Source: Stenotrophomonas sp. SAU14A_NAIMI4_5 | GTDB lineage: Bacteria > Pseudomonadota > Gammaproteobacteria > Xanthomonadales > Xanthomonadaceae | Length of the DNA: 64,000 nucleotides | Assembly (NCBI RefSeq): GCF_003086795.1 | Contig: NZ_CP026003.1 | Span: forward strand, 3,498,770-3,562,769 | Direction: 5' to 3' | Shown: positions 33,408 through 41,737 of the stretch, in pieces | How the letters are laid out: every line of letters begins with the position of its first letter | Numbering within the stretch: position 1 is the stretch's first letter | Position numbers and translations under genes: made by a program | The notes under the pieces: model-generated | The model's database searches: none | What the model saw: the letters and a program-made list of their open reading frames with translations, nothing else | What the model was told of the DNA's origin: nothing

Positions 33408-33481
33408 TGGAGCGGGCGAAGGGAATCGAACCCTCGTCAGTAGCTTGGGAAGCTACAGCTCTACCATTGAGCTACGCCCGC
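33408..33481 (-). tRNA. tRNA-Gly (anticodon CCC), intact; island integration target
   Basis: The minus strand reads GCGGGCGTAGCTCAATGGTA..., anticodon stem GTAGC/GCTAC with loop TTCCCAA (anticodon CCC), T arm GAGGG-TTCGATT-CCCTT and an acceptor closing CGCCCGC, then T and CCA. All arms pair. The gene remains complete because the island brought in an identical 3' end. Confidence 0.95.
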
Positions 33482-33525
33482 ATTGCAGGGTGAAAGTCTA
33501 TGCGGAGCGGCCCGTGTTGGGCAAT

Positions 33526-33564
33526 GGGGTCAGAGCCCTTTCCTGCGGAAAGGGATCAGACCCC
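33526..33564. repeat. GGGGTC...GACCCC palindromic repeat
   Basis: GGGGTCAGAGCCCTTTCC, a short loop and GGAAAGGGATCAGACCCC, nearly identical to 1296-1334. It lies between tRNA-Gly and the esterase gene, just outside the island. Confidence 0.8.
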
Positions 33565-33571
33565 GTCTGGA

Positions 33572-35404
33572 TCAGAAGCTGCCGCTGAAGTTGGCGAACA
33601 GCGTCGCGTCCTGCGCACGCTTCTGCAGGGTGGTGGCGCTCAGGCCGATGTTGCTCTGCAGGCCGAACAGTTCCATGCGCGCGCCGAAGATGGCGGTTGC
33701 ATAGTTCTTGTCGAAGTCCATGCCCGGCACGCGGTACATGCCCACGTCCGGCAGGCTCTGCACCCAGGCGCTGGCCTGCTTGGTGTCCTCGAACTCGTGG
33801 TCGTAGGTCACCTGCACGTACGGCTTGACGGCGCCGCCATCGAAGCGGGCCTGCCAGCCGATGCGGCCGACGGTGGAATCGACGTCCTGCTTGCCGTAGC
33901 CCAGCGCGGTGGCCAGGGTGTTGGCATCGGCGGATTCGGTATAGCCGTCGATCTTCACCTTCTGCCAGATCACCGAGGCGATCGGGCCGTGGCGGAAGCC
34001 GCCTTCGGTGCCGAACTCGTAACCGGCGTTCAGGGCTGCGGTCAGGTTGCTGCCGTCCGGCGAGCCGCCGTGTTCGCGGGTGGCCGGGCCGAGCTGGACC
34101 TTGCGGTTCACGTCATAGGACAGCCAGGTGTAGCTGACCTGGCCGTTGACCCAGATGCGGTCGCCGTACCAGCCGGCGAACAGACCGGCGGTGGTGTCCT
34201 TCTGGGTGAAGTCGCCACGGCTGTTGCCGAAGTCGGCGTTCATGCGGCCGAAGCCGGCGAAGCCGCCGACGACCATGCCGTCACGCGCCCAGTCGACACC
34301 GAACAGGCCGGCCGGAGCCACGCCGTCGTACACATCGGCGTGGTCGTAGCGCTGCATGTCGCCGCGCACGCCACCCCACCAGGACATGCCGTCGGCCGGA
34401 CGGCCGGCCTGGTGCAGGCTGACCTGGTCGGCACGCGAGCGGCCGATGGTCTGCGCCGAATGGGTCAGGATCTGCTGCAGGCGCGGGCCTTCCAGGATCG
34501 AGATGGCGTACTGGCCCAACATCTGGTGCGCGGCCGAGGTCGGGTGCACGTCATCGGCAAACAGATAGCTGTTGGCCGCATCCGGGGTGGCGTAGGCCAG
34601 CGGGCTGCAGGTCAGCGACGAGGCCACCAGGCAGGCGCGGCCGGTGACGTTGCTGAAGCCGTACATGCCCGGGTTGGCGATGATTTCGTGCAGCAGGGTG
34701 TAGGTATCGAGCGGAATGAACTCGATGCCGGCCTGCTTCAGGCCACCGTACAGGGCGTTGTTGTAGGCGTTGGACAGGGCGGTGCCCTGTGCTTGGCCGG
34801 CGGCGCCGCGGTCGATGAACCCCGGGGTGATGCCGACGTCGGGCAGGTTGGGCACCATCACGTACTGCGCGCCGGCCTGCTTCAGGCTGGCCACGATGCC
34901 GATCTGGGTGGTGACCGCGGCACCGATCACGGCCGGCGCCTGGGCCGGGGCGGTGATCGAGAACAGGTCGTTGGCGCCGCCCCAGACGGTGTACAGCGCG
35001 TTCGGGTCGGCCTTGCCACCGTTGGCGGCCAGGTAGTTGGCAAACTGGGTCTTCAGCGACGGCACCGGCACGTTGCCGAACGCCGGCTGGGTCAGGTCGA
35101 CGCCCACGCGGGCGCCACCGACGGCGTAGTTGTCACCGGTCTGGCCGTTGCCGTTGGGGCTGGCGTTGGTGCCGTAGTAGTCGGCGACAAACTGCGACCA
35201 CTCCCAGCCCGGGTTGGTGGTGAACTGGCCGGTGACCGGACGCACTTCGGCCGGCAGCAGCGGGCGGTAGTAGCCGCTGTCGGTCAGGCTGTCACCGAAG
35301 AACACGGTGCGGGTGAACGGGGATTCGCCTGCCATGGCCGGCAGCGCGGCGAGCGCGATCGCGGCCGCCATCAGGGAGCGGATCGGGCGTTTGCTGAGCA
35401 GCAT
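33572..35404 (-). CDS. GDSL-family autotransporter esterase (EstA-like)
   Basis: This 610-aa protein has a signal peptide (MLLSKRPIRSLMAAAIALAALPAMA), a GDSL hydrolase passenger (VFFGDSLTDSG with the catalytic Ser; GGANDLF with the oxyanion Asn; DDVHPTSAAH with the Asp-His pair) and a C-terminal beta-barrel of about 270 residues with alternating hydrophobic strands ending ATLFANFSGSF, where a terminal Phe is typical of outer-membrane proteins. It is an outer-membrane lipase/esterase that keeps its passenger attached. The start at 35404 has AGGAG 7 bases upstream. Confidence 0.9.
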   Translation of the reverse strand: MLLSKRPIRSLMAAAIALAALPAMAGESPFTRTVFFGDSLTDSGYYRPLLPAEVRPVTGQFTTNPGWEWSQFVADYYGTNASPNGNGQTGDNYAVGGARVGVDLTQPAFGNVPVPSLKTQFANYLAANGGKADPNALYTVWGGANDLFSITAPAQAPAVIGAAVTTQIGIVASLKQAGAQYVMVPNLPDVGITPGFIDRGAAGQAQGTALSNAYNNALYGGLKQAGIEFIPLDTYTLLHEIIANPGMYGFSNVTGRACLVASSLTCSPLAYATPDAANSYLFADDVHPTSAAHQMLGQYAISILEGPRLQQILTHSAQTIGRSRADQVSLHQAGRPADGMSWWGGVRGDMQRYDHADVYDGVAPAGLFGVDWARDGMVVGGFAGFGRMNADFGNSRGDFTQKDTTAGLFAGWYGDRIWVNGQVSYTWLSYDVNRKVQLGPATREHGGSPDGSNLTAALNAGYEFGTEGGFRHGPIASVIWQKVKIDGYTESADANTLATALGYGKQDVDSTVGRIGWQARFDGGAVKPYVQVTYDHEFEDTKQASAWVQSLPDVGMYRVPGMDFDKNYATAIFGARMELFGLQSNIGLSATTLQKRAQDATLFANFSGSF

Positions 35405-35611
35405 GTAAAAACTCCTGGGGGAAAATGTTGGGGATCCAGCGCATACGTACGCCGGCGCACGGTGAATGGTTTCACCGTGCCGCCGATTGCTCACGCTGCG
35501 CCGCCGCATGAATTGTCGCCTGAACCCGCGCGGACGGGGTGTGCTGGAGGTGGCGTGCGGGCCAGGATGCAACTGTTCCGATCCCGGCGGGCCATCGGCG
35601 ACAATGCCCCG

Positions 35612-35812
35612 ATGAACATCCAGCTCAATGGCGAATCCCGCACCCTGCCCGCTTCGGCGACCCTCCACGACCTGCTCGCCGCCGAGCAGCTGCTGCAGCG
35701 CCGGGTGGCGGTGGAAGTGAATGGCGAGATCGTCAGCCGCAGCCGCCATGGCGAGCATGTGCTGGCCGAAGGTGATGTGGTGGAGATCGTGCACGCGCTG
35801 GGCGGTGGTTGA
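35612..35812 (+). CDS. thiS: thiamine biosynthesis sulfur carrier ThiS
   Basis: This 66-aa ubiquitin-like protein begins MNIQLNGESRTLPASATLHDLL and ends VVEIVHALGGG. The di-Gly tail is what is thiocarboxylated and donates sulfur for the thiazole ring. thiG follows 146 bp downstream, but the gap is filled by a pair of GGGGTC palindromes instead of the tight spacing usual for these genes. Confidence 0.9.
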   Translation: MNIQLNGESRTLPASATLHDLLAAEQLLQRRVAVEVNGEIVSRSRHGEHVLAEGDVVEIVHALGGG

Positions 35813-35818
35813 GGCCCA

Positions 35819-35910
35819 GGGGTCGGATCCCATCGCATCGCGAGGGGCTCTGACCCCGAACCACCATCAGCGGGTCAGAGCCCTTTGCCGCGGGTAAAGG
35901 GATCCGACCC
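35819..35910. repeat. inverted pair of GGGGTC palindromes
   Basis: Two members of the GGGGTC/GACCCC family (35819-35857 and about 35871-35910) lie in inverted order between thiS and thiG. The strong hairpins could reduce read-through or protect the upstream transcript. Confidence 0.75.
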
Positions 35911-35958
35911 TGCATCCTGCGTGACCCCATCTTCAGGCGGATAAGCGATAATCGCGTC

Positions 35959-36753
35959 ATGAACCTCCCTGTCTCCCCCGATTCGCTGGTGATCGCCGGC
36001 AAGACCTATGGCTCGCGGCTGCTTACCGGCACCGGCAAGTTCAAGGATCTGGAAGAAACCCGCCTGGCCACCGAGGCTGCTGGCGCCCAGATCGTCACCG
36101 TGGCCATCCGCCGCACCAACATCGGCCAGAACCCGGGCGAACCGAACCTGCTGGACGTGCTGCCGCCGGACCGCTACACCATCCTGCCCAACACCGCTGG
36201 CTGCTACACCGCCGAAGACGCCGTGCGCACCTGCCGCCTGGCCCGTGAGCTGCTGGACGGCCACAACCTGACCAAGCTGGAAGTGCTGGGCGACCAGAAG
36301 TCGCTGTACCCGGACGTGGTGCAGACCCTCAAGGCCGCCGAGCAGCTGGTCAAGGACGGCTTTGACGTGATGGTCTACACCTCCGACGATCCGATCCTGG
36401 CCAAGCGCCTGGAAGAGATCGGCTGCGCTGCGGTGATGCCGCTGGCCGCGCCGATCGGCTCGGGCCTGGGCATCCAGAACAAGTACAACCTGCTGCAGAT
36501 CATCGAAGACGCCAAGGTGCCGATCATCGTCGACGCCGGCGTGGGCACCGCTTCCGATGCCGCCATCGCGATGGAACTGGGCTGCGACGGCGTGCTGATG
36601 AACACCGCGATCGCCGGTGCGCGCCACCCGGTGCTGATGGCCAGCGCCATGCGCAAGGCCGTCGAAGCCGGCCGCGAGGCCTTCCTGGCCGGCCGCATCC
36701 CGCGCAAGCGCTATGCCAGCGCCTCCTCCCCGATTGATGGGCTGATCGGCTGA
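35959..36753 (+). CDS. thiG: thiazole synthase ThiG
   Basis: This 264-aa TIM-barrel protein carries ThiG signatures [30 protein letters not shown], the Schiff-base Lys in [12 protein letters not shown], and [28 protein letters not shown]. It condenses deoxyxylulose phosphate, dehydroglycine and the ThiS thiocarboxylate into the thiazole of thiamine. Its stop overlaps the trmB start (TGATGA at 36751-36756), so the two are translationally coupled. Confidence 0.95.
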   Translation: MNLPVSPDSLVIAGKTYGSRLLTGTGKFKDLEETRLATEAAGAQIVTVAIRRTNIGQNPGEPNLLDVLPPDRYTILPNTAGCYTAEDAVRTCRLARELLDGHNLTKLEVLGDQKSLYPDVVQTLKAAEQLVKDGFDVMVYTSDDPILAKRLEEIGCAAVMPLAAPIGSGLGIQNKYNLLQIIEDAKVPIIVDAGVGTASDAAIAMELGCDGVLMNTAIAGARHPVLMASAMRKAVEAGREAFLAGRIPRKRYASASSPIDGLIG

Positions 36754-37487
36754 TGACCAATCCTTTTGACAGCGCCGGCTCCAAGGCCCCGCCCAAGCCC
36801 TTCACCGTGAGCGAGGGCCGCCGCGAGGTGCGCAGCTTCGTGCTGCGCCAGGGCCGCTTCACCCCCGCCCAGCAGCGCGCGTTCGACGAACGCTGGCCGC
36901 GCTTCGGCATCGACTACAACGGCCAGCCGCGCGACCTGGACGCCACCTTCGGTCGTCCGGCGCACAAGGTGCTGGAAATCGGCTTCGGCAATGGTGCGGC
37001 CATGCGCTTCGCCGCGCAGCACGATCCGTCGCGCGACTACATCGGCATCGAAGTGCACGCCCCGGGCGTGGGCCGCCTGCTGAACGCGCTGGCCGATGAC
37101 AACGCCGACCACGTGCGCCTGTACCACCACGATGCCGTGGAAGTGCTGCAGAACGAGATCGCCGACGGTGCGCTGGATGAAGTGCGCATCTACTTCCCGG
37201 ACCCGTGGCACAAGAAGCGCCACAACAAGCGCCGCCTGCTGCAGCCGGCGTTCGCCGAGCTGATCGTGCGCAAGCTGCGCCCGGGCGGCCGCCTGCACTG
37301 CGCCACCGACTGGGAAGACTACGCCGAGCAGATGTGGGACGTGCTCGACGCCACTGCCGGCCTAGTCAACCGTGCCGGCCCGCGTGGCAGCGTGCCGCGC
37401 CCGGACTGGCGCCCGCAAACGCACTTCGAGACCCGCGGCCAGAACCTGGGCCACGGCGTCTGGGACCTGCTGTACGACCGCACCTGA
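36753..37487 (+). CDS. trmB: tRNA (guanine-N7-)-methyltransferase TrmB
   Basis: This 244-aa SAM-dependent methyltransferase has the SAM loop [12 protein letters not shown], then [15 protein letters not shown], and the TrmB signature [18 protein letters not shown]. It makes m7G46 in tRNA. It starts in an overlap with thiG and is followed 28 bp later by the SLC13 permease, so the thi-trmB transcript may run on. Confidence 0.95.
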   Translation: MTNPFDSAGSKAPPKPFTVSEGRREVRSFVLRQGRFTPAQQRAFDERWPRFGIDYNGQPRDLDATFGRPAHKVLEIGFGNGAAMRFAAQHDPSRDYIGIEVHAPGVGRLLNALADDNADHVRLYHHDAVEVLQNEIADGALDEVRIYFPDPWHKKRHNKRRLLQPAFAELIVRKLRPGGRLHCATDWEDYAEQMWDVLDATAGLVNRAGPRGSVPRPDWRPQTHFETRGQNLGHGVWDLLYDRT

Positions 37488-37514
37488 CCCACGCACGAGG
37501 ACGCTGCGCCCCAC

Positions 37515-39362
37515 ATGGATACCGCGCTGACGCTGACCAACGACATGAAGCTCGTGCTCGGGCTGGTCGGCTTCACGATGGCGATGTTCCTGTTCGAGCG
37601 CATCCGCGCCGACGTGGTCGCGCTGGTGGTTCTGGTGGTGCTCGGTGTCACCGGCCTGATCGCTCCGGAAGAAATCTTCGGTGGCTTCTCGGGTAACGCG
37701 GTGATGAGCATCATCGCCACCACCATCCTTGGTGCGGGCCTGGACCGCACCGGGGCGCTGAACCGGCTGGCGGCGTGGCTGCTGCGGCGCGGCCATGGCG
37801 TGGAACAGCGGCTGCTGATGATGACCACGGCCATCGCCGGCCTGAACTCGTCTTTCATGCAGAACCCCTCGGTGATGGCGCTGTACCTGCCGGTGGCCTC
37901 ACGGCTGGTCGCACGGACCGGCCTGACCCTGCAGCGGCTGCTGCTGCCGATCTCGGCGGCGATCGTGATGGGCGGCGCGCTGACCATGGTCGGCAACTCG
38001 CCGCTGATCCTGCTGAACGATCTGCTGGCCTCGGCCAACAACAACCTGCCCTCGGGCCTGGCCACCATCGAGCCGCTGCGCATGTTCGCGCCGCTGCCGA
38101 TCGGCGTGGCCCTGCTGATCGCCTCGCTGCTGTATTTCCGCTACTACGGCGACCGCAAGCTGATCGAAGAGGAAAGCCTGGTCAACGACGGGGTGACCCC
38201 GGCGCGCACCGAGAGCTATTTCGCCAAGACCTACGGCATCGAAGGCGATGTGTTCGAGCTGGTGGTGACCGCCGAAAGCCCGCTGGTGGGCATGACCCTG
38301 GGCGAGGCCGAGACCCTGCACGATGCGCCGCTGCTGCTGGCGCTGAAGACCGGCAACGACACCCGCCTGGCGCCGCCGGCGGAGATGCGCATCTGGGTCG
38401 GCAGCGTGCTGGGTGCGATGGGCCCGCGCGGGGAAGTGCACGATTTCGCGCAGAACCAGTTCCTGCGCATGTCCTCGCGGCTGAAGCACCTGGGCGACCT
38501 GTTCAACCCCAGCCGCGCCGGTATTTCCGAGGCAGTGGTGCCGCCCACCTCCAACGTGATCGGCAAGAGCGCGGCCGACCTGCGCCTGCGCAAGGAGCGC
38601 GGCATCAGCCTGCTGGCGATCAACCGCGACAAGCAGGTAATCCGCGAGGACGTGCGCGACGTGCAGCTGCGCGCCGGCGACATGCTGGTCTTCCACAGCA
38701 TATGGACCGACCTGGCGCAGGCCGCCAAGAGCCGCGACTTCGTGGTGGTGACCGACTACCCGACCGGCGAGCAGCGCCCGCACAAGTTCAAGATCGCGAT
38801 GGCGATCTTCGCCCTGACCATCCTGATCGCGCTGACCAGCAAGCTGCCGGTGGCGCTGACCCTGATGACCGGCGTGGCCGGCATGCTGCTGACCGGCGTG
38901 CTGCGCATGGACGAGGCCTACGCCTCGATCAACTGGAAAACGGTTTTCATGATGGCCGGGCTGATTCCGCTCGGCTGGGCGATGGATTCCAGTGGCGCGG
39001 CGGCCTGGGTGGCCGGCCACACGATCGACAAGCTGCCGACCGGCATCCCGATCTGGGTGCTGGAGCTGGCGCTGGCGCTGCTGACCACGGTGTTCTCGCT
39101 GGTGATCAGCCACGTGGGCGCGACCATCGTGATGGTGCCCATCGCGGTGAACCTGGCGCTGGCGGCAGGCGGCAACCCGACCGCATTCGCGCTGATCGTG
39201 GCGCTGTCGGCGTCCAACAACCTGATGACGGCCTCCAACCCGGTGATTTCGATGATCACCGGCCCGGCCAACTACACCCCGCGCGAGATGTGGCGGGTCG
39301 GCGGACCGCTGTCGCTGATCTACACGCTGGTGGTGGTGGTGATGATCAACCTGATGTTCTGA
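37515..39362 (+). CDS. SLC13/DASS-family permease with TrkA-C domains
   Basis: This is a 615-aa membrane protein. N-terminal hydrophobic segments (about 15-200) and a C-terminal set (about 425-610) flank a soluble region with two RCK/TrkA-C-like units (about 235-410; TAESPLVGMTLGEAETL and SNVIGKSAADLRLRKERGISLLAI). The motif NNLMTASNPVISMITGPANYTP near the end matches the divalent-anion/Na+ symporter family. It probably carries sulfate or dicarboxylates; the substrate cannot be assigned. Confidence 0.85.
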   Translation: MDTALTLTNDMKLVLGLVGFTMAMFLFERIRADVVALVVLVVLGVTGLIAPEEIFGGFSGNAVMSIIATTILGAGLDRTGALNRLAAWLLRRGHGVEQRLLMMTTAIAGLNSSFMQNPSVMALYLPVASRLVARTGLTLQRLLLPISAAIVMGGALTMVGNSPLILLNDLLASANNNLPSGLATIEPLRMFAPLPIGVALLIASLLYFRYYGDRKLIEEESLVNDGVTPARTESYFAKTYGIEGDVFELVVTAESPLVGMTLGEAETLHDAPLLLALKTGNDTRLAPPAEMRIWVGSVLGAMGPRGEVHDFAQNQFLRMSSRLKHLGDLFNPSRAGISEAVVPPTSNVIGKSAADLRLRKERGISLLAINRDKQVIREDVRDVQLRAGDMLVFHSIWTDLAQAAKSRDFVVVTDYPTGEQRPHKFKIAMAIFALTILIALTSKLPVALTLMTGVAGMLLTGVLRMDEAYASINWKTVFMMAGLIPLGWAMDSSGAAAWVAGHTIDKLPTGIPIWVLELALALLTTVFSLVISHVGATIVMVPIAVNLALAAGGNPTAFALIVALSASNNLMTASNPVISMITGPANYTPREMWRVGGPLSLIYTLVVVVMINLMF

Positions 39363-39378
39363 GGGCCCTAAGCGTGTG

Positions 39379-39449
39379 GTAGGTGCGGACCGTTGGTCCG
39401 CACGCTCTGTTGCAGAGAAGCCTCGTGCGGACCAACGGTCCGCACCTAC
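39379..39449. repeat. inverted SMAG pair
   Basis: GTAG-headed hairpin GTGCGGACC-GTT-GGTCCGCAC and a second copy ending CTAC face each other over about 20 bp. Together they can fold into a larger stem after the permease gene and before the convergent Rieske gene. It is the same palindrome family as the 50-bp array at 1.97-2.3 kb. Confidence 0.85.
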
Positions 39450-39461
39450 CTGAGCCTCGCC

Positions 39462-39797
39462 TCAGGCCAGGTAGACCTGGCCGTCGCGGATGTCGACCGG
39501 CACCGCGCGCAGGCGGTCGCCCTTGCAGGGGCCGGCGATGCAATCGCCGCTGTCCAGGGCGAACGAGGCGCCGTGGGCGGCACACACCAGGTGGCCTTCG
39601 CGGCTCTTGAGGAACTGGCCCGGTGCCCAGTCCAGGCGGCGGCCGGCGTGCGGACAGATGTTCAGGAACGCGCGCACCTGCGCGCCGTCGCGGTACAGCA
39701 CCAGCGATTCGGCATCGCCTTCGACCACCGCTTCGACCTCGGCAAACGCCCCATCGGCAAGGGCATCAAGGGCGATCAGGGCAGCGGCGGCAGTCAT
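39462..39797 (-). CDS. Rieske [2Fe-2S] protein
   Basis: This 111-aa protein has the Rieske cluster pair CPHAGRRLDW and CAAHGASFALDSGDC (C-x-H ... C-x2-H). It is a small soluble ferredoxin of the NirD/dioxygenase-ferredoxin type. No oxygenase gene is adjacent, so the electron partner is unknown. It lies convergent to the SLC13 gene across the SMAG pair. Confidence 0.85.
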   Translation of the reverse strand: MTAAAALIALDALADGAFAEVEAVVEGDAESLVLYRDGAQVRAFLNICPHAGRRLDWAPGQFLKSREGHLVCAAHGASFALDSGDCIAGPCKGDRLRAVPVDIRDGQVYLA

Positions 39798-39976
39798 GGC
39801 GGGAGGCTCTTACGGAAAACAGGATTGTCGCATGCCCGCTCATATGACTGGCTGCGACATGAATACAAGTCATTGATCCGTAATAAGCAAAGGCTATATT
39901 TAACGAGTTTTTCACTCAATGACAGTGGCGCATCCCGATACTCTGGTTTCGCTGATCCCAGCCCTATCGAGCCGCC

Positions 39977-40261
39977 ATGTTTACTCGCGCTTCCGCCTTC
40001 AACCAGTTCCGCACCCTGTTCGCGCCGCGCAAGCCGCGCCACCCGCTGGTGCGCGTTGCCGTGGGCCTGCTCGGCCTGGCGATCCTGGCAGCGATGGTGT
40101 TCATCGGCGTGTTCGTGGGTGCGGCGATGATCCTGATCGGCCTGGCGTGGAAGCTGCTGGCCTCGCGCAAGACCGTCGGCGCACGCCGTGCGGCCGATGC
40201 CAACGTCGTCGAAGGCGAATACCGCGTGGTGCGCAAGTCAGCTTTGCCGATGTCGCGCTGA
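39977..40261 (+). CDS. small inner-membrane protein
   Basis: This 94-aa protein has a basic N terminus, one or two hydrophobic segments (VRVAVGLLGLAILAAMVFIGVFVGAAMILIGLAWKLL) and a basic C-terminal tail. It begins with MFTRASAFNQFRTLF. Function unknown; common in Xanthomonadaceae. The FAH-family gene follows 69 bp later on the same strand. Confidence 0.65.
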   Translation: MFTRASAFNQFRTLFAPRKPRHPLVRVAVGLLGLAILAAMVFIGVFVGAAMILIGLAWKLLASRKTVGARRAADANVVEGEYRVVRKSALPMSR

Positions 40262-40330
40262 TGCGGCCGCCCGCTGACGTGGGCGCCACACCGTTCTAGA
40301 CTGCAGGGGCCTTCCTACTGGAACCCCCGC

Positions 40331-41053
40331 ATGTCCACTGCCGTAGTTTCCGATGTCATCCCCGCCCCCGTCGTGCCGCGCGTGCCGGTGGTCGGTGGTG
40401 GCACGTTCCCGGTCCACCGCATCTACTGCGTCGGCCGCAACTTCGCCGACCATGCGCGTGAGATGGGCGCTGCGGTGCCGGCCGCCGATGACCGCGGCCG
40501 CCCGATGTTCTTCTGCAAGCCGGCCGATGCCATCGTGGTCGGCCACGACGATGTGATCCCCTACCCGCCCGCGACCAGCAACCTGCACCACGAAGTGGAG
40601 CTGGTAGTGGCCATCGGCGTTGATGCGCCGGCCGGCGAACTGGCCGTAGCTGATGCCGACGCGCTGATCTATGGCTATGCCGTGGGCCTGGACCTGACCC
40701 GCCGCGACCTGCAGGCCGCCGCCAAGGAAAAGGGCCACCCGTGGGATTCGGCCAAGGGCTTCGATGCCTCCGCGCCGATCAGCGAGATCGTGCATGCCGG
40801 CGAAGTGGGCGACCTGGCCGCGTTGAACCTGTCGCTGGAAGTGAACGGCGAGGTGCGCCAGCAGTCGCTGCTCGATCAGATGATCTGGAACGTGCCGGAA
40901 ATCCTGCATGAGCTGTCCAAGCTGTGGCAGCTGCGCGCCGGCGACCTGGTGTTCATGGGCACGCCGTCGGGCGTGGCCGCATTGAAGCCGGGCGACCGTT
41001 TCAGTGCACGACTGGAAAACGTGGCCGAACGCCACGGCGTCATCGCAGGCTGA
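40331..41053 (+). CDS. fumarylacetoacetate hydrolase family protein
   Basis: This 240-aa protein shows the FAH fold motifs [15 protein letters not shown], the metal-ligand pair E...E in [38 protein letters not shown] and [15 protein letters not shown]. Relatives hydrolyse fumarylpyruvate or acylpyruvates or decarboxylate oxaloacetate; the exact substrate is open. Length agrees with the short single-domain FAH family. Confidence 0.9.
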   Translation: MSTAVVSDVIPAPVVPRVPVVGGGTFPVHRIYCVGRNFADHAREMGAAVPAADDRGRPMFFCKPADAIVVGHDDVIPYPPATSNLHHEVELVVAIGVDAPAGELAVADADALIYGYAVGLDLTRRDLQAAAKEKGHPWDSAKGFDASAPISEIVHAGEVGDLAALNLSLEVNGEVRQQSLLDQMIWNVPEILHELSKLWQLRAGDLVFMGTPSGVAALKPGDRFSARLENVAERHGVIAG

Positions 41054-41106
41054 CATCGGCTGCGTTAACCTGCGCCCGAACCCTCGCCCTCAGGAGAAGA
41101 ACAAGA

Positions 41107-41511
41107 ATGGGAATGCTCACCGAGTTCAAGGAATTCGCGATGCGTGGCAACGTCATCGACCTCGCCGTCGGCGTGGTCATTGGCGCGGCCTTCGGCAAGA
41201 TCGTCACCGCGCTGGTGGAGAAGATCATCATGCCGCCGCTGGGCATGCTGATCGGCAAGGTGGATTTCTCCGATCTGGCCTGGACGTTGTCGGCCGCCAG
41301 TATCGGACCGGATGGCAAGGAGATTCCGGCCGTGGTGATCGGCTACGGTGATTTCCTCAACACGCTGGTGCAGTTCATCATCGTGGCCTTCGCCATCTTC
41401 ATGGTGATCAAGGTGATCAACCGCCTGTCGCGCAAGAAGGACGCCGCCCCCGCCGCACCGAAGGAAGAAGTGGTGCTGCTGCGCGAGATCCGCGACAGCC
41501 TGAAGAAGTAA
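41107..41511 (+). CDS. mscL: large-conductance mechanosensitive channel MscL
   Basis: This 134-aa protein ([37 protein letters not shown]...) has two TM helices, a periplasmic loop (about 50-75) and a C-terminal helix [15 protein letters not shown], all typical. It opens at high membrane tension to release solutes in hypo-osmotic shock. AGGAG lies 11 bases before 41107; ATG 41113 is an equally spaced alternative start. Confidence 0.95.
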   Translation: MGMLTEFKEFAMRGNVIDLAVGVVIGAAFGKIVTALVEKIIMPPLGMLIGKVDFSDLAWTLSAASIGPDGKEIPAVVIGYGDFLNTLVQFIIVAFAIFMVIKVINRLSRKKDAAPAAPKEEVVLLREIRDSLKK

Positions 41512-41523
41512 GGCGTTCCACCG

Positions 41524-41587
41524 GTAGTGCCGGCCGCTGGCCGGCAACCTCGGAACGTGCGGGGAGCCGGCCAGCGGCCGGCACTAC
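41524..41587. repeat. inverted SMAG/REP dimer
   Basis: GTAGTGCCGGCCGCTGGCCG and its inverted copy ending ...GGCACTAC flank about 18 bp. Each arm is itself a hairpin and the two can also pair with each other. It lies just after mscL. Confidence 0.9.
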
Positions 41588-41599
41588 CGTGATTGCATG

Positions 41600-41624
41600 A
41601 AAGCCCCGCCCCGGCGGGGTTTTC
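41600..41624 (+). terminator. rho-independent terminator of mscL
   Basis: AAAGCCCCGCC-CCGG-CGGGGTTTT stem-loop followed by T residues, 90 bp after the mscL stop. Confidence 0.8.
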
Positions 41625-41737
41625 GCTTTGCCGGTCATGGCCGGAAAACAGCGTTCGCCGCCACCGTGACCTCCCACCCATGCGCGGCACTGAACGACTG
41701 TTAAGCTCCAAGGCTGATTCCCTTCCCGGAGCTGTCC

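Larger units (their letters stand above)
7151..33425. mobile_element. tRNA-Gly-integrated, mobilizable defence island (~26 kb)
   Basis: The segment is bounded by 18-bp direct repeats of the tRNA-Gly 3' end, with a tyrosine integrase (31781-33307) beside the intact tRNA. It carries its own relaxase and oriT-like site but no visible type IV secretion genes, which makes it an integrative mobilizable element needing a helper. Base composition is uneven and locally much more AT-rich than the flanks (12.0-13.7 kb, 29-30.6 kb). The SMAG and GGGGTC repeats that are dense in both flanks were not seen inside it, supporting recent acquisition. Most recognisable cargo is of anti-phage type. Confidence 0.85.

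Noticed and set aside
33500..35812. Very long plus-strand open frame (about 770 codons) opposite the autotransporter esterase
   Set aside because: High-GC antisense frame of a clear gene on the other strand; only its last 66 codons (thiS) have protein-like sequence and family match.
37775..39382. 535-codon second frame inside the SLC13 gene
   Set aside because: Same-strand shadow frame rich in Arg/Gly/Ala/Pro, typical of GC-rich genes.
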